Below are positions 27,053-35,774 of a stretch of 64,000 bases of DNA, one piece after another. The notes below the pieces were generated by a model, which saw only the letters and a program-made list of their open reading frames with translations, was not told the origin of the DNA and ran no database searches. The stretch is from Streptomyces dengpaensis. GTDB taxonomy: Bacteria; Actinomycetota; Actinomycetes; Streptomycetales; Streptomycetaceae. The stretch is taken from the NCBI RefSeq assembly GCF_002946835.1, contig NZ_CP026652.1, positions 3,720,001 to 3,784,000 on the forward strand. Reading direction: 5' to 3'. Position 1 is the first letter of the stretch, and each line of letters begins with the position of its first letter. The position numbers and the translations under genes were made by a program.

Positions 27053-28984
27053 TCAGTCGGCCAGTGGGGCGATACGGAAGGTGTGGTCGAGGCGGCGCCA
27101 TTCCCCGTCGCCGCGATGGCCGTCGGGGGCGGGACCGGTCTGCGGGGCGAAGTCGACGATGAGCTCGTCCTTGACGCCGAAGACGGTGTCGCTGTCCAGG
27201 TAGGCGCCGCCCGCGACGAACAGCTGGGTGACGAGCCTGCGGTGGCCGGGCGCGTCGATCATGAAGTGCAGGTGGGGCGCCCGGTAGGGATGGCGGCCGA
27301 CCGCGTCGAGCATCTGCCCGACCGGGCCGTCGCCCGGGATCGGGTACTCCGAGGGCAGGATCGACCAGAACGTGATCCTCCCTTCGGCGTCGGTGCGCAG
27401 CCGGGCGCGCAGCACCGGCCCGTCCAGATCCGGGAGCTGCACGTCGTAGAAGCCGTCCTCGTTGGACTGCCATACGTCCACGACCGCGTCCTTGACCGGC
27501 TCACCGGCCGTGTCCGTGATCTGTACGTCCACCCACAGCGGCATGCCGGGGAGTCCACCGGAGATGTCGCCGCCGTGCGCGATCTCGGGCGGGCCCTCCA
27601 CGTAGAAGGGGCCGAGAACCGCGGACGGAGTGGTGCCGGGTGTGCGGGAGTTGGTCAGCAGGTCCACCACGCTGGAGACTCCGAGGGTGTCCGACAGCAG
27701 AACGAACTCCTGGCGGGTCGGGCTGCAGATCTGTCCGGTCCGGGTGAGGAAGTCGATCGCGTACTGCCATTCGGAATCGGTGACGTCGTTGGCGATCACG
27801 AAGGAGTGGAGGCTCCGGACGAGTCCGGTGAGCAGGTCGCCGACGCGGGGATTCGGCGCGTTCTCGAAGCTGGCCACGACCTGTTCGGTGAGACGGGTCA
27901 GCTTGGGGTCCGCAGAGGGCGGCCCACTGGTCGGACGGCGCCCGTGCCAGGCGTCGGACAGCAGAGTCGCGATGCCCTCGGCGGTCACCTCGCGCGGGTT
28001 CGGGTACGGCGTCGAGGCGGCCAGCCCGGCCGCGCGTGCCAGGCCGTCCTCCGGCATGCCCAGGTCGCGCAGTGAGGTCGGCCCGCCCAGGGACGCCACC
28101 AGGTCGTGGACGCCGGCGGGAGCGTCCGGTACGCCGAGTGCCTCGGCGATGCGGCGCATGACGTCGGGCACCGCGGGCGCGTTGTAGGCCATGGCGTACG
28201 GCAGGACGACGGTGTGCGTCTCGGCATGGGGCAGGTCGAAGCTGCCGCCCAGCGTGTGGCACAGCTTGTGGTGCAGGCCCATGCCGACCGTGGCCAGGCA
28301 GGTCCCGGCGAGCCAGGCCGCGTACAGCAGATCGGCACGCGCGTCCGGGTCGGCCGGGTCGGCGGCGAGGCGGGGCAGCGCCCCGGCGATGGCGGAGACC
28401 GCGTCGAGGGCCTGCCGGTCGGTCACCGGGTTCGCGTCGGCGGAGTACAGCGCCTCCACGGCGTGCGCGAGCGCGTTCACACCACTGGTCACCGACATGG
28501 CCAGGGGCAGGGAGAGGGTGAAGTCGACGTCGTAGACGACCGTCTCGGGCAGGACCGCCGGCAAGGACTGTGTGATCTTGCGTCCGTCCCGGGTCTCGCC
28601 GAGCACGGGCGTCACCTCGGAGCCGGCGTATGTGGTCGGCAGGATCACCTGCGGCAGGTCCGTGCGCAGTGCCAGCGCCTTGGACAGGCCCGTCGTCGAA
28701 CCGCCGCCGACGGCCACCAGGCAGTCGGCCGAGGCCTCCCGCAGGACGGCGAGCGCCCGCTCGGTGACCTCCACCGGGGTGTGCATGGCGGCACCGTCGA
28801 ACTCCGCCACCACTGCGTCGCCGAGCACCTCACGCACCCTCGCGGAAGCCTCCGCGAGGGGTGGGCTGGACAGCAGCAGAACCCGGGAGCGGCCGAGCCG
28901 CTCGACCTCCTCGCGGAGTCGGCCGACCGTGCCGGAACCGAAGACCACCCGTGAGGGATGGGATGTGTAGACGAACGTCCGCAT
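27053..28984 (-). CDS. Fused maleylacetate reductase / hydroxyquinol 1,2-dioxygenase
   Basis: One 643-residue frame carrying two enzymes usually made separately. Residues about 1-355 are an iron-alcohol-dehydrogenase-type maleylacetate reductase (VAVGGGSTTGLSKALAL; PTTYAGSEVTPVLG; HHKLCHTLGGSFDLPH). After a Pro/Ser linker (about 355-366) comes an intradiol dioxygenase with its helical N-domain and the iron ligands Tyr513 (GFYDVQ), Tyr547 (SEYPIPG), His571 and His573 (PHLHFM). Spacing of 34, 24 and 2 residues matches catechol dioxygenases. The dioxygenase opens hydroxyquinol to maleylacetate and the reductase turns that into 3-oxoadipate, so the fusion joins successive steps. ATG 28984 opens the operon; no stop or frameshift lies at the junction. 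Confidence 0.92.
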   Translation of the reverse strand: MRTFVYTSHPSRVVFGSGTVGRLREEVERLGRSRVLLLSSPPLAEASARVREVLGDAVVAEFDGAAMHTPVEVTERALAVLREASADCLVAVGGGSTTGLSKALALRTDLPQVILPTTYAGSEVTPVLGETRDGRKITQSLPAVLPETVVYDVDFTLSLPLAMSVTSGVNALAHAVEALYSADANPVTDRQALDAVSAIAGALPRLAADPADPDARADLLYAAWLAGTCLATVGMGLHHKLCHTLGGSFDLPHAETHTVVLPYAMAYNAPAVPDVMRRIAEALGVPDAPAGVHDLVASLGGPTSLRDLGMPEDGLARAAGLAASTPYPNPREVTAEGIATLLSDAWHGRRPTSGPPSADPKLTRLTEQVVASFENAPNPRVGDLLTGLVRSLHSFVIANDVTDSEWQYAIDFLTRTGQICSPTRQEFVLLSDTLGVSSVVDLLTNSRTPGTTPSAVLGPFYVEGPPEIAHGGDISGGLPGMPLWVDVQITDTAGEPVKDAVVDVWQSNEDGFYDVQLPDLDGPVLRARLRTDAEGRITFWSILPSEYPIPGDGPVGQMLDAVGRHPYRAPHLHFMIDAPGHRRLVTQLFVAGGAYLDSDTVFGVKDELIVDFAPQTGPAPDGHRGDGEWRRLDHTFRIAPLAD

Positions 28985-29062
28985 GGAGTTCCGCCTCCCC
29001 TTCTCGGTCGAGATGCGCCTTTGCATGGCTTCCGAGTGTGGGAGTTATGTCCGTGTGATCGC

Positions 29063-29093
29063 CTGCACGAACGGCGCGTTGTCGCTGCACGAA
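29063..29093. promoter_or_regulatory. Direct repeats in the hydroxyquinol operon promoter
   Basis: CTGCACGAA occurs at 29063-29071 and again at 29085-29093, each followed by a CGCG-containing stretch. The 22-bp spacing is two helical turns, as AraC-type activators require. The site is 80-110 bp before the operon start codon. Confidence 0.55.
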
Positions 29094-29140
29094 ACGCGCA
29101 TGCGGGACGGGCCTGACGGTCTGGCCTTCTGCCTGACTTG

Positions 29141-29164
29141 ATAGGCAAGTCGCCACTTGCCTAT
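29141..29164. promoter_or_regulatory. Palindromic operator before arsR-type gene
   Basis: A perfect palindrome with 10-bp arms (ATAGGCAAGT and its complement) around CGCC ends 10 bp before the regulator start codon. ArsR/SmtB repressors bind such sites and control themselves. Confidence 0.75.
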
Positions 29165-29174
29165 GGTGTGGGTC

Positions 29175-29468
29175 ATGGCGGAGGACGTCTTCAAGGCACT
29201 GGCCGACCCCACCCGGCGGCGCATCCTTGATGAGCTGGTGGAACGGGACGGCCAGACCCTTTTCGAGATCTGCACACGGCTGGTGACCAAGCACGGTCTG
29301 ACGTTGTCCCGCCAGGCGATCAGCCAGCACCTGGCCGTACTGGAATCCGCGGGTCTGGTCCTTTCGCGGCGCCGGGGCCGCTACAAGTTCCACGATCTGA
29401 ACACCGAACCGCTTGAGCGCATCGCGACCCGGTGGCTCAGGCCCGAAACACCGGAGGGCACACCATGA
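29175..29468 (+). CDS. ArsR-family regulator
   Basis: A 97-residue winged-helix repressor: ALADPTRRRILDELVERDGQ and LSRQAISQHLAVLESAGLV with wing SRRRGRYKFHDLN. No ArsR metal-binding CxC motif is present, so the signal is probably not a metal. ATG 29175 lies just after a palindromic operator. Its stop overlaps the next start in ATGA, so it is coupled to the VOC protein. This ArsR-VOC pairing is common in actinomycetes. Confidence 0.92.
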   Translation: MAEDVFKALADPTRRRILDELVERDGQTLFEICTRLVTKHGLTLSRQAISQHLAVLESAGLVLSRRRGRYKFHDLNTEPLERIATRWLRPETPEGTP

Positions 29469-29851
29469 GGATCCACCTGACCAGCGTCTTCGTCGACGAC
29501 CAGGACAAAGGGCTGCGCTTCTACACGGACGTGCTCGGCTTCCAGAAGAAGCACGAGGTCCCGCTGGGCGAGGACCGGTGGCTGACCGTGGTCTCACCGG
29601 AGGACCCCGACGGGACCGAACTGCTCCTCGAGCCCTCCCGCCACCCCGTGGTGAAGGCGTACAAGGACGGGCTGGCCGCGGACGGCATTCCGGCCGTCTC
29701 CTTCGCCGTGGACGACGTACAGGCGGAGTTCGAGCGGCTGCGCGGGCTCGGCGTGCGGTTCACGCAGGAGCCGCTGGAGATGGGCCAGGTCACCACCGCG
29801 GTCCTGGACGACACCTGCGGCAACCTGATTCAGATCGTGCACAGCAAGTAA
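29465..29851 (+). CDS. VOC-family (glyoxalase-like) protein
   Basis: A 128-residue vicinal-oxygen-chelate fold protein: two beta-alpha-beta-beta-beta modules, with DDQDKGLRFYTDVLGFQKKHE opening the first and VLDDTCGNLIQIV closing the second. Potential metal residues are scattered and not diagnostic. Substrate unknown; translationally coupled to the ArsR gene. Confidence 0.88.
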   Translation: MRIHLTSVFVDDQDKGLRFYTDVLGFQKKHEVPLGEDRWLTVVSPEDPDGTELLLEPSRHPVVKAYKDGLAADGIPAVSFAVDDVQAEFERLRGLGVRFTQEPLEMGQVTTAVLDDTCGNLIQIVHSK

Positions 29852-29918
29852 GGACCGGGCGCAGGCGCCGGCCGCGACGGAGCCGACGGACAGCTTCTCG
29901 CGGAGGGTCAGTGCGAGA

Positions 29919-30386
29919 GTGGACCTCATGGAGCGCATCGATCAGGCACAGGCACGTGCGTGGCTCGCTACCGCCGTCGCGGAGGCCCGCTCGGGGCTCG
30001 CGGAGGGCGGCATCCCCATCGGGGCGGCGCTGTACGGCGCGGACGGCACCCTCCTCGGCCGGGGCCACAACCGCCGTGTCCAGGACGGCGATCCCTCGAT
30101 GCACGCCGAGACGGCCGCCTTCCGGGCCGCCGGCCGGCAGCGGACGTATCGCGGTACGACCATGGTGACCACCCTCTCGCCGTGCTGGTACTGCAGCGGT
30201 CTGGTCCGGCAGTTCGGCATCTCCCGGGTCGTGGTGGGCGAGGCCGAGACCTTCCACGGCGGACACGACTGGCTCGCCGAGCACGGCGTGGAGATCCTGG
30301 TCCTGGACGACACCGAGTGCACCGCGCTGATGCGCGACTTCATCAAGAACAGCCCGGCCCTGTGGAACGAGGACATCGGTGAGTGA
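29919..30386 (+). CDS. Nucleoside/cytosine deaminase
   Basis: About 152 residues of the cytidine/deoxycytidylate deaminase fold, with the zinc site HAE (SMHAETAAFRAAG) and PCxxC (SPCWYCSGL). Closest by look to cytosine deaminases of the yeast FCY1 type (ends NSPALWNEDIGE). GTG 29919 is used, with GGAGG upstream; ATG 29928 is a close alternative. Its end overlaps the next start by 8 bp. Confidence 0.9.
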   Translation: MDLMERIDQAQARAWLATAVAEARSGLAEGGIPIGAALYGADGTLLGRGHNRRVQDGDPSMHAETAAFRAAGRQRTYRGTTMVTTLSPCWYCSGLVRQFGISRVVVGEAETFHGGHDWLAEHGVEILVLDDTECTALMRDFIKNSPALWNEDIGE

Positions 30387-31362
30387 CCCCCAGGCTCCGG
30401 CCGGCCCCCGCATCCCCACCATCGACCTGCGCCCCTGGCTCTCCGGCGGCCCCGCCGCCCGCGCCGCCATCGCCCGTACCGTCGACGACGCCCTCCAGAG
30501 CGCCGGTTTCCTCCTCGTCACCGGGCACGGCGTCGACCCCGGCCTGCGCACCCGTATCCGCGCGGCCGCCCGCGCCTTCTTCACGCTGCCCGCCGAGACG
30601 AAGCAGCCGTACGCGGCCCGGGTCGGCGGGCGCGGCTGGCTCGGCCCGGGGGCCGAGGCGAACGCGTACGCGGAGGGGACGGAGACACCGCCGGATCTCA
30701 AGGAGTCGCTGACCTTCGCGACGCACGAGCCGTTCGAGGACCCGCAGATCAACGCGGAGTGGTACGCGCCGAACGTGTGGCCCGCCGAGACCCCGGAGCT
30801 TCAGGAGCTGTGCGAGGAGTACCTGACGAGGATGGGCGAGCTGGAGAACCATCTCCTCGCCCTCCTCGGCGAGGCCCTCGGACTCGCCCCCGACTTCTTC
30901 ACCCGGCACATGGACCACCCGACGTACGGCTTCAACATCAACTGGTATCCGGGGGCGGAGATCATCGGAGAGCCCCAAGGAAACCAGTTCCGCATCGGCC
31001 CCCACACCGACTTCGGCACGGTCACGATCCTCGACCGCCAGGCCGGCAAGGGCGGACTCCAGGTCTACACCGACGAAGGCGGCTGGCAGGACGCGCCGTT
31101 CGACCCGGAGGCGTTCACGATCAACATCGGTGACCTGATGGCCCGTTGGACCGGCGACCGCTGGCGTTCCGGACGTCACCGCGTGCTGCCGCCGCCCGCG
31201 GACGCGCCCGCCGAGGAGCTGATGTCGCTCGTGTACTTCGGGGAGTGCACGCCGGGAACGGTCGTCGAGTCCGTACCCGCCCCCGTGGGCCGCGTGGCGT
31301 ACGAACCCGTCGACTCCCATGTCTATCTGCGCGAGAAGCTGGATGCGATCACCGTCGGGTGA
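30379..31362 (+). CDS. Isopenicillin-N-synthase-type Fe(II)/2OG oxygenase
   Basis: A 327-residue non-haem iron oxygenase. The iron triad is His and Asp in IGPHTDFGTVTIL and a distal His in WRSGRHRVLPPP. N-terminal DIOX_N fold: IPTIDLRPWLSGG. Substrate unknown. Translationally coupled to the deaminase by an 8-bp overlap, which suggests that the two act on related nitrogenous or nucleobase compounds; that is speculation. Confidence 0.9.
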   Translation: MSDPQAPAGPRIPTIDLRPWLSGGPAARAAIARTVDDALQSAGFLLVTGHGVDPGLRTRIRAAARAFFTLPAETKQPYAARVGGRGWLGPGAEANAYAEGTETPPDLKESLTFATHEPFEDPQINAEWYAPNVWPAETPELQELCEEYLTRMGELENHLLALLGEALGLAPDFFTRHMDHPTYGFNINWYPGAEIIGEPQGNQFRIGPHTDFGTVTILDRQAGKGGLQVYTDEGGWQDAPFDPEAFTINIGDLMARWTGDRWRSGRHRVLPPPADAPAEELMSLVYFGECTPGTVVESVPAPVGRVAYEPVDSHVYLREKLDAITVG

Positions 31363-31492
31363 CGGGCGGAAACTTTTCGTAACCCAACGGACACCAGGCG
31401 CCCTATCCCGAATCAAGTCCCCCTTTTTACACTGGTGTTGATACACCTCACAGCAGCACATCGGAACGAACCGCGGACCAGGGGGAGATGCG

Positions 31493-33601
31493 GTGCCAGG
31501 AGGGCTGCACGGCCGGGGAGCGCTGTTCGACACCGATCCGCCAGGGCTCGCGTCACGGCTTGTCGGCCTGCGTCCGAACCAGCTCCGCGCCACGCCGTAC
31601 GAACACCCGGGCGAGCTGCCTTTCGTGGTGCTCGCGGGCGGCCGGGGGCTGGGCAAGAGCGCGGTACTGCGGGAACTGCGCGACGCGTACCGCGGGCACA
31701 CTCCCGTCGCGCTGATCGACGGCGAGGAGCAGCAGTTCGCCGCTCCCCCGGCCGAGCGTCCGGCGGAGGCCTGGTCGCCGGTGGGACAGGCGCTGACCAC
31801 GATCGCCGAGCAGCTCGCCGAGCCGGTGACGGGCGCCGGGCGGGTCGGTTTCCCGCGGCTCGCGTCGGGGCTGCTCGCCGTGGCGGCGGGCGGCTGGAGC
31901 GACCGTGACGTGCCGCGCATCCGGCAGGAGGCAGAGCGGATCCTGCTGCTGAACGAGACCGGCTCGTGGCTGTCGGGCTTCGCGGGCCGCTGGGTGAGCA
32001 AGCTCGTCTCCAAGCTCATCGCCTCGATGAGCGGTACGGGTCCGGTGGTCGAGCCGATCATCGAGGCGACCCTGGAGGCGTTCACCGAGGGGGTCGCCCC
32101 GGCCCACCGCCGGCTGCGCAAGGCGGCCGGCTGGTACCGGGACTATCCGAACGCGGGCGGCAGCCCCAAGCTCGCGCTCATCCTGCTCTCCCGGCACTTC
32201 CGGGCGGGCGGCGACTCGCGCACGCACGCCGAGCGCTATCTCGTACGGGCCCTGCTGGCCGACCTCGACGACGCGTACGCGGGGGTCGTGCAGCGCTCGC
32301 ACCGGCGCGGCCGCCCGGTCGTGCTGATCGACAACGTGCAGGAACCGGCGGGCCTCGGCCTCCTGGAGCCGGTGCTGCGCGACCGCACCGACGGCATCGC
32401 CGACCGGGTCGTCTTCTTCGCGGCTCTCCGCGGGTACACGCATCCGGCGCTGCGCAACGCGGGCCGCCGCACCCTCACCGAGACCGCCCGGGAGACCGGC
32501 TGGGAGCCGGGCACCTCGCCGTCCTCGCGGGCGCTGCTCGTCTCCCTGCCGCCGCTGACGCCCGACGACACGCTGCACATCGTGGACACCGCGTCCAACG
32601 GTACGGGCGTCACGACCGTACCGTCGCAATTCCCGCACGCCACCCACCGGTTGACCGGCGGAAGTCCGCTCGGCATCACCGTGCTCGCCGCGTCGGCCCG
32701 GCAGAACCTCCCCCAAGGGGCGGCGTCACTGGGCGAGTTGCTCACGTCGGACGTCGCCCCGCACGAGGACCACGACGGCCGCCCCGCCTATCAGGAACTC
32801 CTCGACCGGCTCGTGCCCGGCGGCCGCCTGGACGAGCTGACCGTGCTCGCCGCCGCCCACGACCGCGACTCGGCCTGCGCGCTCGCCCAGGCCCGACTGC
32901 CGGAGGACTTCGGCGCGTCGGGCGTCCTCGACCTGGAGGAGCGGCTCGCGGCGGAGGGCTGGCCGACGGCGGCGGGACAGTTCGTCGGCGACCCCTTCCT
33001 GCGCGCCCTGCTCCTGCTGCGGCTGCACCACTTCGACCCGGACCACGAGCGGTGGCGGACCGTGCACCGCACCCTCATCGACCACTACGGCGACGAGGAC
33101 CCGCCGGACGGCGCCCGCTACCGGCTGCATCACGAACTCGCGCTGGGCACGGCGGAGTTCGCGGTGGCGCACCTGCGCGACACCTTCCCCCGCACCGACA
33201 CCCGCGGCTGGCTCTCCTCCCTCGTCTTCATCGCGTCCGCGCCCTACTACCACGCGCACGACCCGGACGGCCGCGACTTCGACGGCCATGACCACCGCGC
33301 CTCCATCGCGCTCGGGCACACGGACGCGGCACAGACACCGCCGGCGGGCGTGGACGCCGTACTGCATCTGCGGGTACGACGGCTGCTGCACTCCGTCTGG
33401 CAGCTGACCGATCCGCTGGTGCTGCCGGACCCGAAGGTGACCGAGCGGCTGCGGTTCGAACTGGAGCAGCTGTCGAATCTGCGGCCCGCGGGCAACGCCC
33501 TGCTGTGGCGGGCCTCGCGGGACTGGCCGTCGGACGCCCTGGCCGGCCGCCCCTTCCGCATCCCGGGCGACGACGACGAGAACGGGGGCGGGGGCCGGTG
33601 A
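31493..33601 (+). CDS. P-loop NTPase partnered with receptor protein
   Basis: A 702-residue protein with a Walker A loop AGGRGLGKSA (residues 48-57) close to the N-terminus and a Walker B candidate VVLIDN (near residue 280), followed by LRPLTPDD-like leucine-rich regulatory text. The rest is helical, with no membrane segment. GTG 31493 follows GGGGGAG. The layout recalls STAND/AAA-type signalling ATPases, but I cannot name a characterised family. The stop TGA overlaps an ATG and the gene is followed at once by a membrane-anchored receptor, so the two probably act together. Confidence 0.75.
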   Translation: MPGGLHGRGALFDTDPPGLASRLVGLRPNQLRATPYEHPGELPFVVLAGGRGLGKSAVLRELRDAYRGHTPVALIDGEEQQFAAPPAERPAEAWSPVGQALTTIAEQLAEPVTGAGRVGFPRLASGLLAVAAGGWSDRDVPRIRQEAERILLLNETGSWLSGFAGRWVSKLVSKLIASMSGTGPVVEPIIEATLEAFTEGVAPAHRRLRKAAGWYRDYPNAGGSPKLALILLSRHFRAGGDSRTHAERYLVRALLADLDDAYAGVVQRSHRRGRPVVLIDNVQEPAGLGLLEPVLRDRTDGIADRVVFFAALRGYTHPALRNAGRRTLTETARETGWEPGTSPSSRALLVSLPPLTPDDTLHIVDTASNGTGVTTVPSQFPHATHRLTGGSPLGITVLAASARQNLPQGAASLGELLTSDVAPHEDHDGRPAYQELLDRLVPGGRLDELTVLAAAHDRDSACALAQARLPEDFGASGVLDLEERLAAEGWPTAAGQFVGDPFLRALLLLRLHHFDPDHERWRTVHRTLIDHYGDEDPPDGARYRLHHELALGTAEFAVAHLRDTFPRTDTRGWLSSLVFIASAPYYHAHDPDGRDFDGHDHRASIALGHTDAAQTPPAGVDAVLHLRVRRLLHSVWQLTDPLVLPDPKVTERLRFELEQLSNLRPAGNALLWRASRDWPSDALAGRPFRIPGDDDENGGGGR

Positions 33602-33640
33602 TGGCGCGTATGTGGAACGGGGGCGGGGGCCGGTGATGGC
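33580..33640 (+). repeat. 35-bp tandem duplication of a stop-start junction
   Basis: GAACGGGGGCGGGGGCCGGT followed by GATGGC (33580-33605) recurs after 35 bp (33615-33640). The first copy spans the NTPase stop (TGA 33599-33601) overlapping an ATG (33601). The second has TGA (33634-33636) overlapping ATG 33636 of the receptor. Between them lies an 11-codon ORF (33601-33636, MARMWNGGGGR), whose first residues echo the receptor start MARWW. Confidence 0.9.
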
Positions 33641-35180
33641 ACGTTGGTGGACGTGGCTGCGCGAGGACGTGTGGGAGATTCGTTTCCGGCGCTATGTCGC
33701 GCTGGCCCTCGCGGCCGTCCTCGTGGGTCTCGGCGCGTGGGGCGGCCTGACGGCCACCAAGGAGGACCGCTCCTGCGCCGCGGGGGTCGTCAGGCCGGAG
33801 GGCAGCGACGAGTGCGTGGGCGTGTCGTCGACGACGTACGCCTTCGGCCGTGCTCAGTTCACCGAGACCGTACGGGCGATCAACCGCGAGAACCACCGTC
33901 TGGCGCCCGGCAGTTATGTCACCGTCGCCCTGCTCGAACCCTTCACGGCGACCGACCCGGACAACCTGGACGATGTGCTGCACGAGCTCCAGGGTGCCTA
34001 TCTGGCGCAGTACCAGGCCAACCACGACACCACCGGGCTGAAGCCGAAGATCCGTCTCGTGCTCGCCAACCCCGGTGCCACCGGCACGCATTGGCGGCAC
34101 ACGGTCGACCAGCTGGAGCGCATGACGAAGAGCCCCGACCGGCTGCGCGCGGTGACCGGGGTCGGGCTGAGCACCGACAACAACAAGGAGGCCGTCAAGG
34201 AGCTGACCCGTCGCGGCATCCCGGTGATAGGGAGTTCGATCACGGCGGACGACCTCGCCAACGGGCAGGACGGCAAGGACCCGTTCCCGGGGCTCGCCCG
34301 CGTCTCCCCCACCAACACCGACGAGGCCCGCGCGCTCGCCTCCTTCGCCAAGGTCTCGGCGTCCAACGCGTTCCTGGTCTACGACCGTACGGGCGACCCG
34401 TACACGCGCACGCTGCAGCAGTCCTTCGAGAAGATGCTCAAGGGCGCGCGTTACGAGGCCCAGCCGTTCACCCCGCCCGCCGACCGCAGCAAGGAGGGCA
34501 GCACCGCCAACGTCTTCGCGCAGATCACCAACATTCTGTGCAACACGCCGAAGAGCACGGACACCCTCCTCTTCGCCGGGCGGCACACCCAACTGCGCCA
34601 GTTCATCAACGCGTTGGGCGCACGCGGCTGCGTCGACCGGCGCTTCACCGTGCTCACCGGTGACGAGGGCTCGTACCTGGCCGGGGACGAGGACCTCGAC
34701 CCGACCGCCCTCAAGGACCCCCGGCTGTCCGTCCGTTACGCGGCCCTCGCCCATCCGCAGGCCTGGCTGAAGGACTCCGCGAAGACCGGCGGCAGCGAGG
34801 CCGACGCCAAGGTGCTGCAGCGGTTGCTGGACAGCGCGGAGCGGGAGCCGGCCGGGCCCATCGGCAAGGTCGCCCTGGACGACGGCCAGTTGATCATCGG
34901 GTACGACGCGATGCGGCTCGCGGTGCGCGGCATCCGCGGGGCGTCGCCGACCGGGAAGATCCCGGCGCTCGCGGACGTGGGCCTCCAGTGGCCGCAGGTG
35001 AAGGGCGCGCAGCTGCGGGTCAGCGGGGCGAGCGGGTGGATCTGCCTCGACGCCCACGGCAATCCGTACGACAAAGCCGTCCCGATCGTGGAACTGACCC
35101 CCGACAGCCGCACGCGCTTCGTGAGGATCGCCTGGCCGGAGGGGAAGCCACCGGCGGCGGAGTGCCTGCCGCCGTCCTAG
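33636..35180 (+). CDS. Membrane-anchored periplasmic-binding-type receptor
   Basis: A 514-residue protein. A short cytoplasmic N-terminus (MARWWTWLREDVWEIRFRR) is followed by one membrane helix (YVALALAAVLVGLGAWGGL, about 20-38) and a large outside domain resembling type 1 periplasmic binding proteins (VRAVTGVGLSTDNNKEAVKE; RRGIPVIGSSITADDLA; NAFLVYDRTGDPYTRTL). No lipobox and no ABC permease nearby, so a sensory rather than transport role is likely. It is coupled to the NTPase gene through TGATG. Confidence 0.8.
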   Translation: MARWWTWLREDVWEIRFRRYVALALAAVLVGLGAWGGLTATKEDRSCAAGVVRPEGSDECVGVSSTTYAFGRAQFTETVRAINRENHRLAPGSYVTVALLEPFTATDPDNLDDVLHELQGAYLAQYQANHDTTGLKPKIRLVLANPGATGTHWRHTVDQLERMTKSPDRLRAVTGVGLSTDNNKEAVKELTRRGIPVIGSSITADDLANGQDGKDPFPGLARVSPTNTDEARALASFAKVSASNAFLVYDRTGDPYTRTLQQSFEKMLKGARYEAQPFTPPADRSKEGSTANVFAQITNILCNTPKSTDTLLFAGRHTQLRQFINALGARGCVDRRFTVLTGDEGSYLAGDEDLDPTALKDPRLSVRYAALAHPQAWLKDSAKTGGSEADAKVLQRLLDSAEREPAGPIGKVALDDGQLIIGYDAMRLAVRGIRGASPTGKIPALADVGLQWPQVKGAQLRVSGASGWICLDAHGNPYDKAVPIVELTPDSRTRFVRIAWPEGKPPAAECLPPS

Positions 35181-35225
35181 GCCCTGTCGTCAAACTCCCG
35201 TCTGCCCCGAGGCGACAGGACCTAG
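35179..35225. terminator. Hairpin shared by convergent genes
   Basis: TAGGCCCTGTCG (35179-35190) pairs with CGACAGGACCTA (35214-35225) with one mismatch over 12 bp, loop 23 nt. The arms touch the TAG stops of both convergent genes. Confidence 0.55.
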
Positions 35226-35638
35226 CGATCCAGTGCGTGCTGGAGCCGCTCGAAGCGGGCCCGCCATTCCGGCGTGTCCTCTCCCTCGAACTCATGGGTG
35301 AACCGGACCGTCGTACCCCGCGGCACCCCGTGCTCCAGATGGAACCGGATCCGCCCGCGCCCCTCCACGGTGTACTCGGCGACCCGCTCCACATCCCAGG
35401 CGGTGACCCGCCCGGAACCCAGCCCGCGCACACTGACCGCGCCACCCAGCCGCGGCTCGAACACCTCGACGACGGCCAGCCACCCCGTCAGCCCTTCCAG
35501 GGTGGCCACCGCCGTCCAGACCTTCTCCACAGGCTGGGGAAGCCGCAGCAGATAGTGCAGGAGCCGCGCGTCCCCCCGGGCCTCGGTGGGGCCCTGTTCG
35601 ATGGGTGAGTCGATGGGTTGGCCGACGGGGTAGGTCAT
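35222..35638 (-). CDS. SRPBCC (AHSA1-like) domain protein
   Basis: A 138-residue START/SRPBCC-fold protein: LRLPQPVEKVWTAVATLEGL opens the fold and GVPRGTTVRFTHEFEGEDTP and WRARFERLQHAL close it. Such proteins bind hydrophobic ligands or act as Hsp90 co-factors; no specific role can be given. Start ATG 35638. Confidence 0.82.
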   Translation of the reverse strand: MTYPVGQPIDSPIEQGPTEARGDARLLHYLLRLPQPVEKVWTAVATLEGLTGWLAVVEVFEPRLGGAVSVRGLGSGRVTAWDVERVAEYTVEGRGRIRFHLEHGVPRGTTVRFTHEFEGEDTPEWRARFERLQHALDR

Positions 35639-35774
35639 GACTCCAGCGTCGCGCGTGACGGGCTTTTCTGCACGCGTGAGGGGCGCTGACCTGCCATTTC
35701 CCTGAACCGGAGACGGGCTCCGGGGCCGCGCCCCCAGGAGGGGACCTGGAGCCCCTCCCTGGGTTATGAAACGG

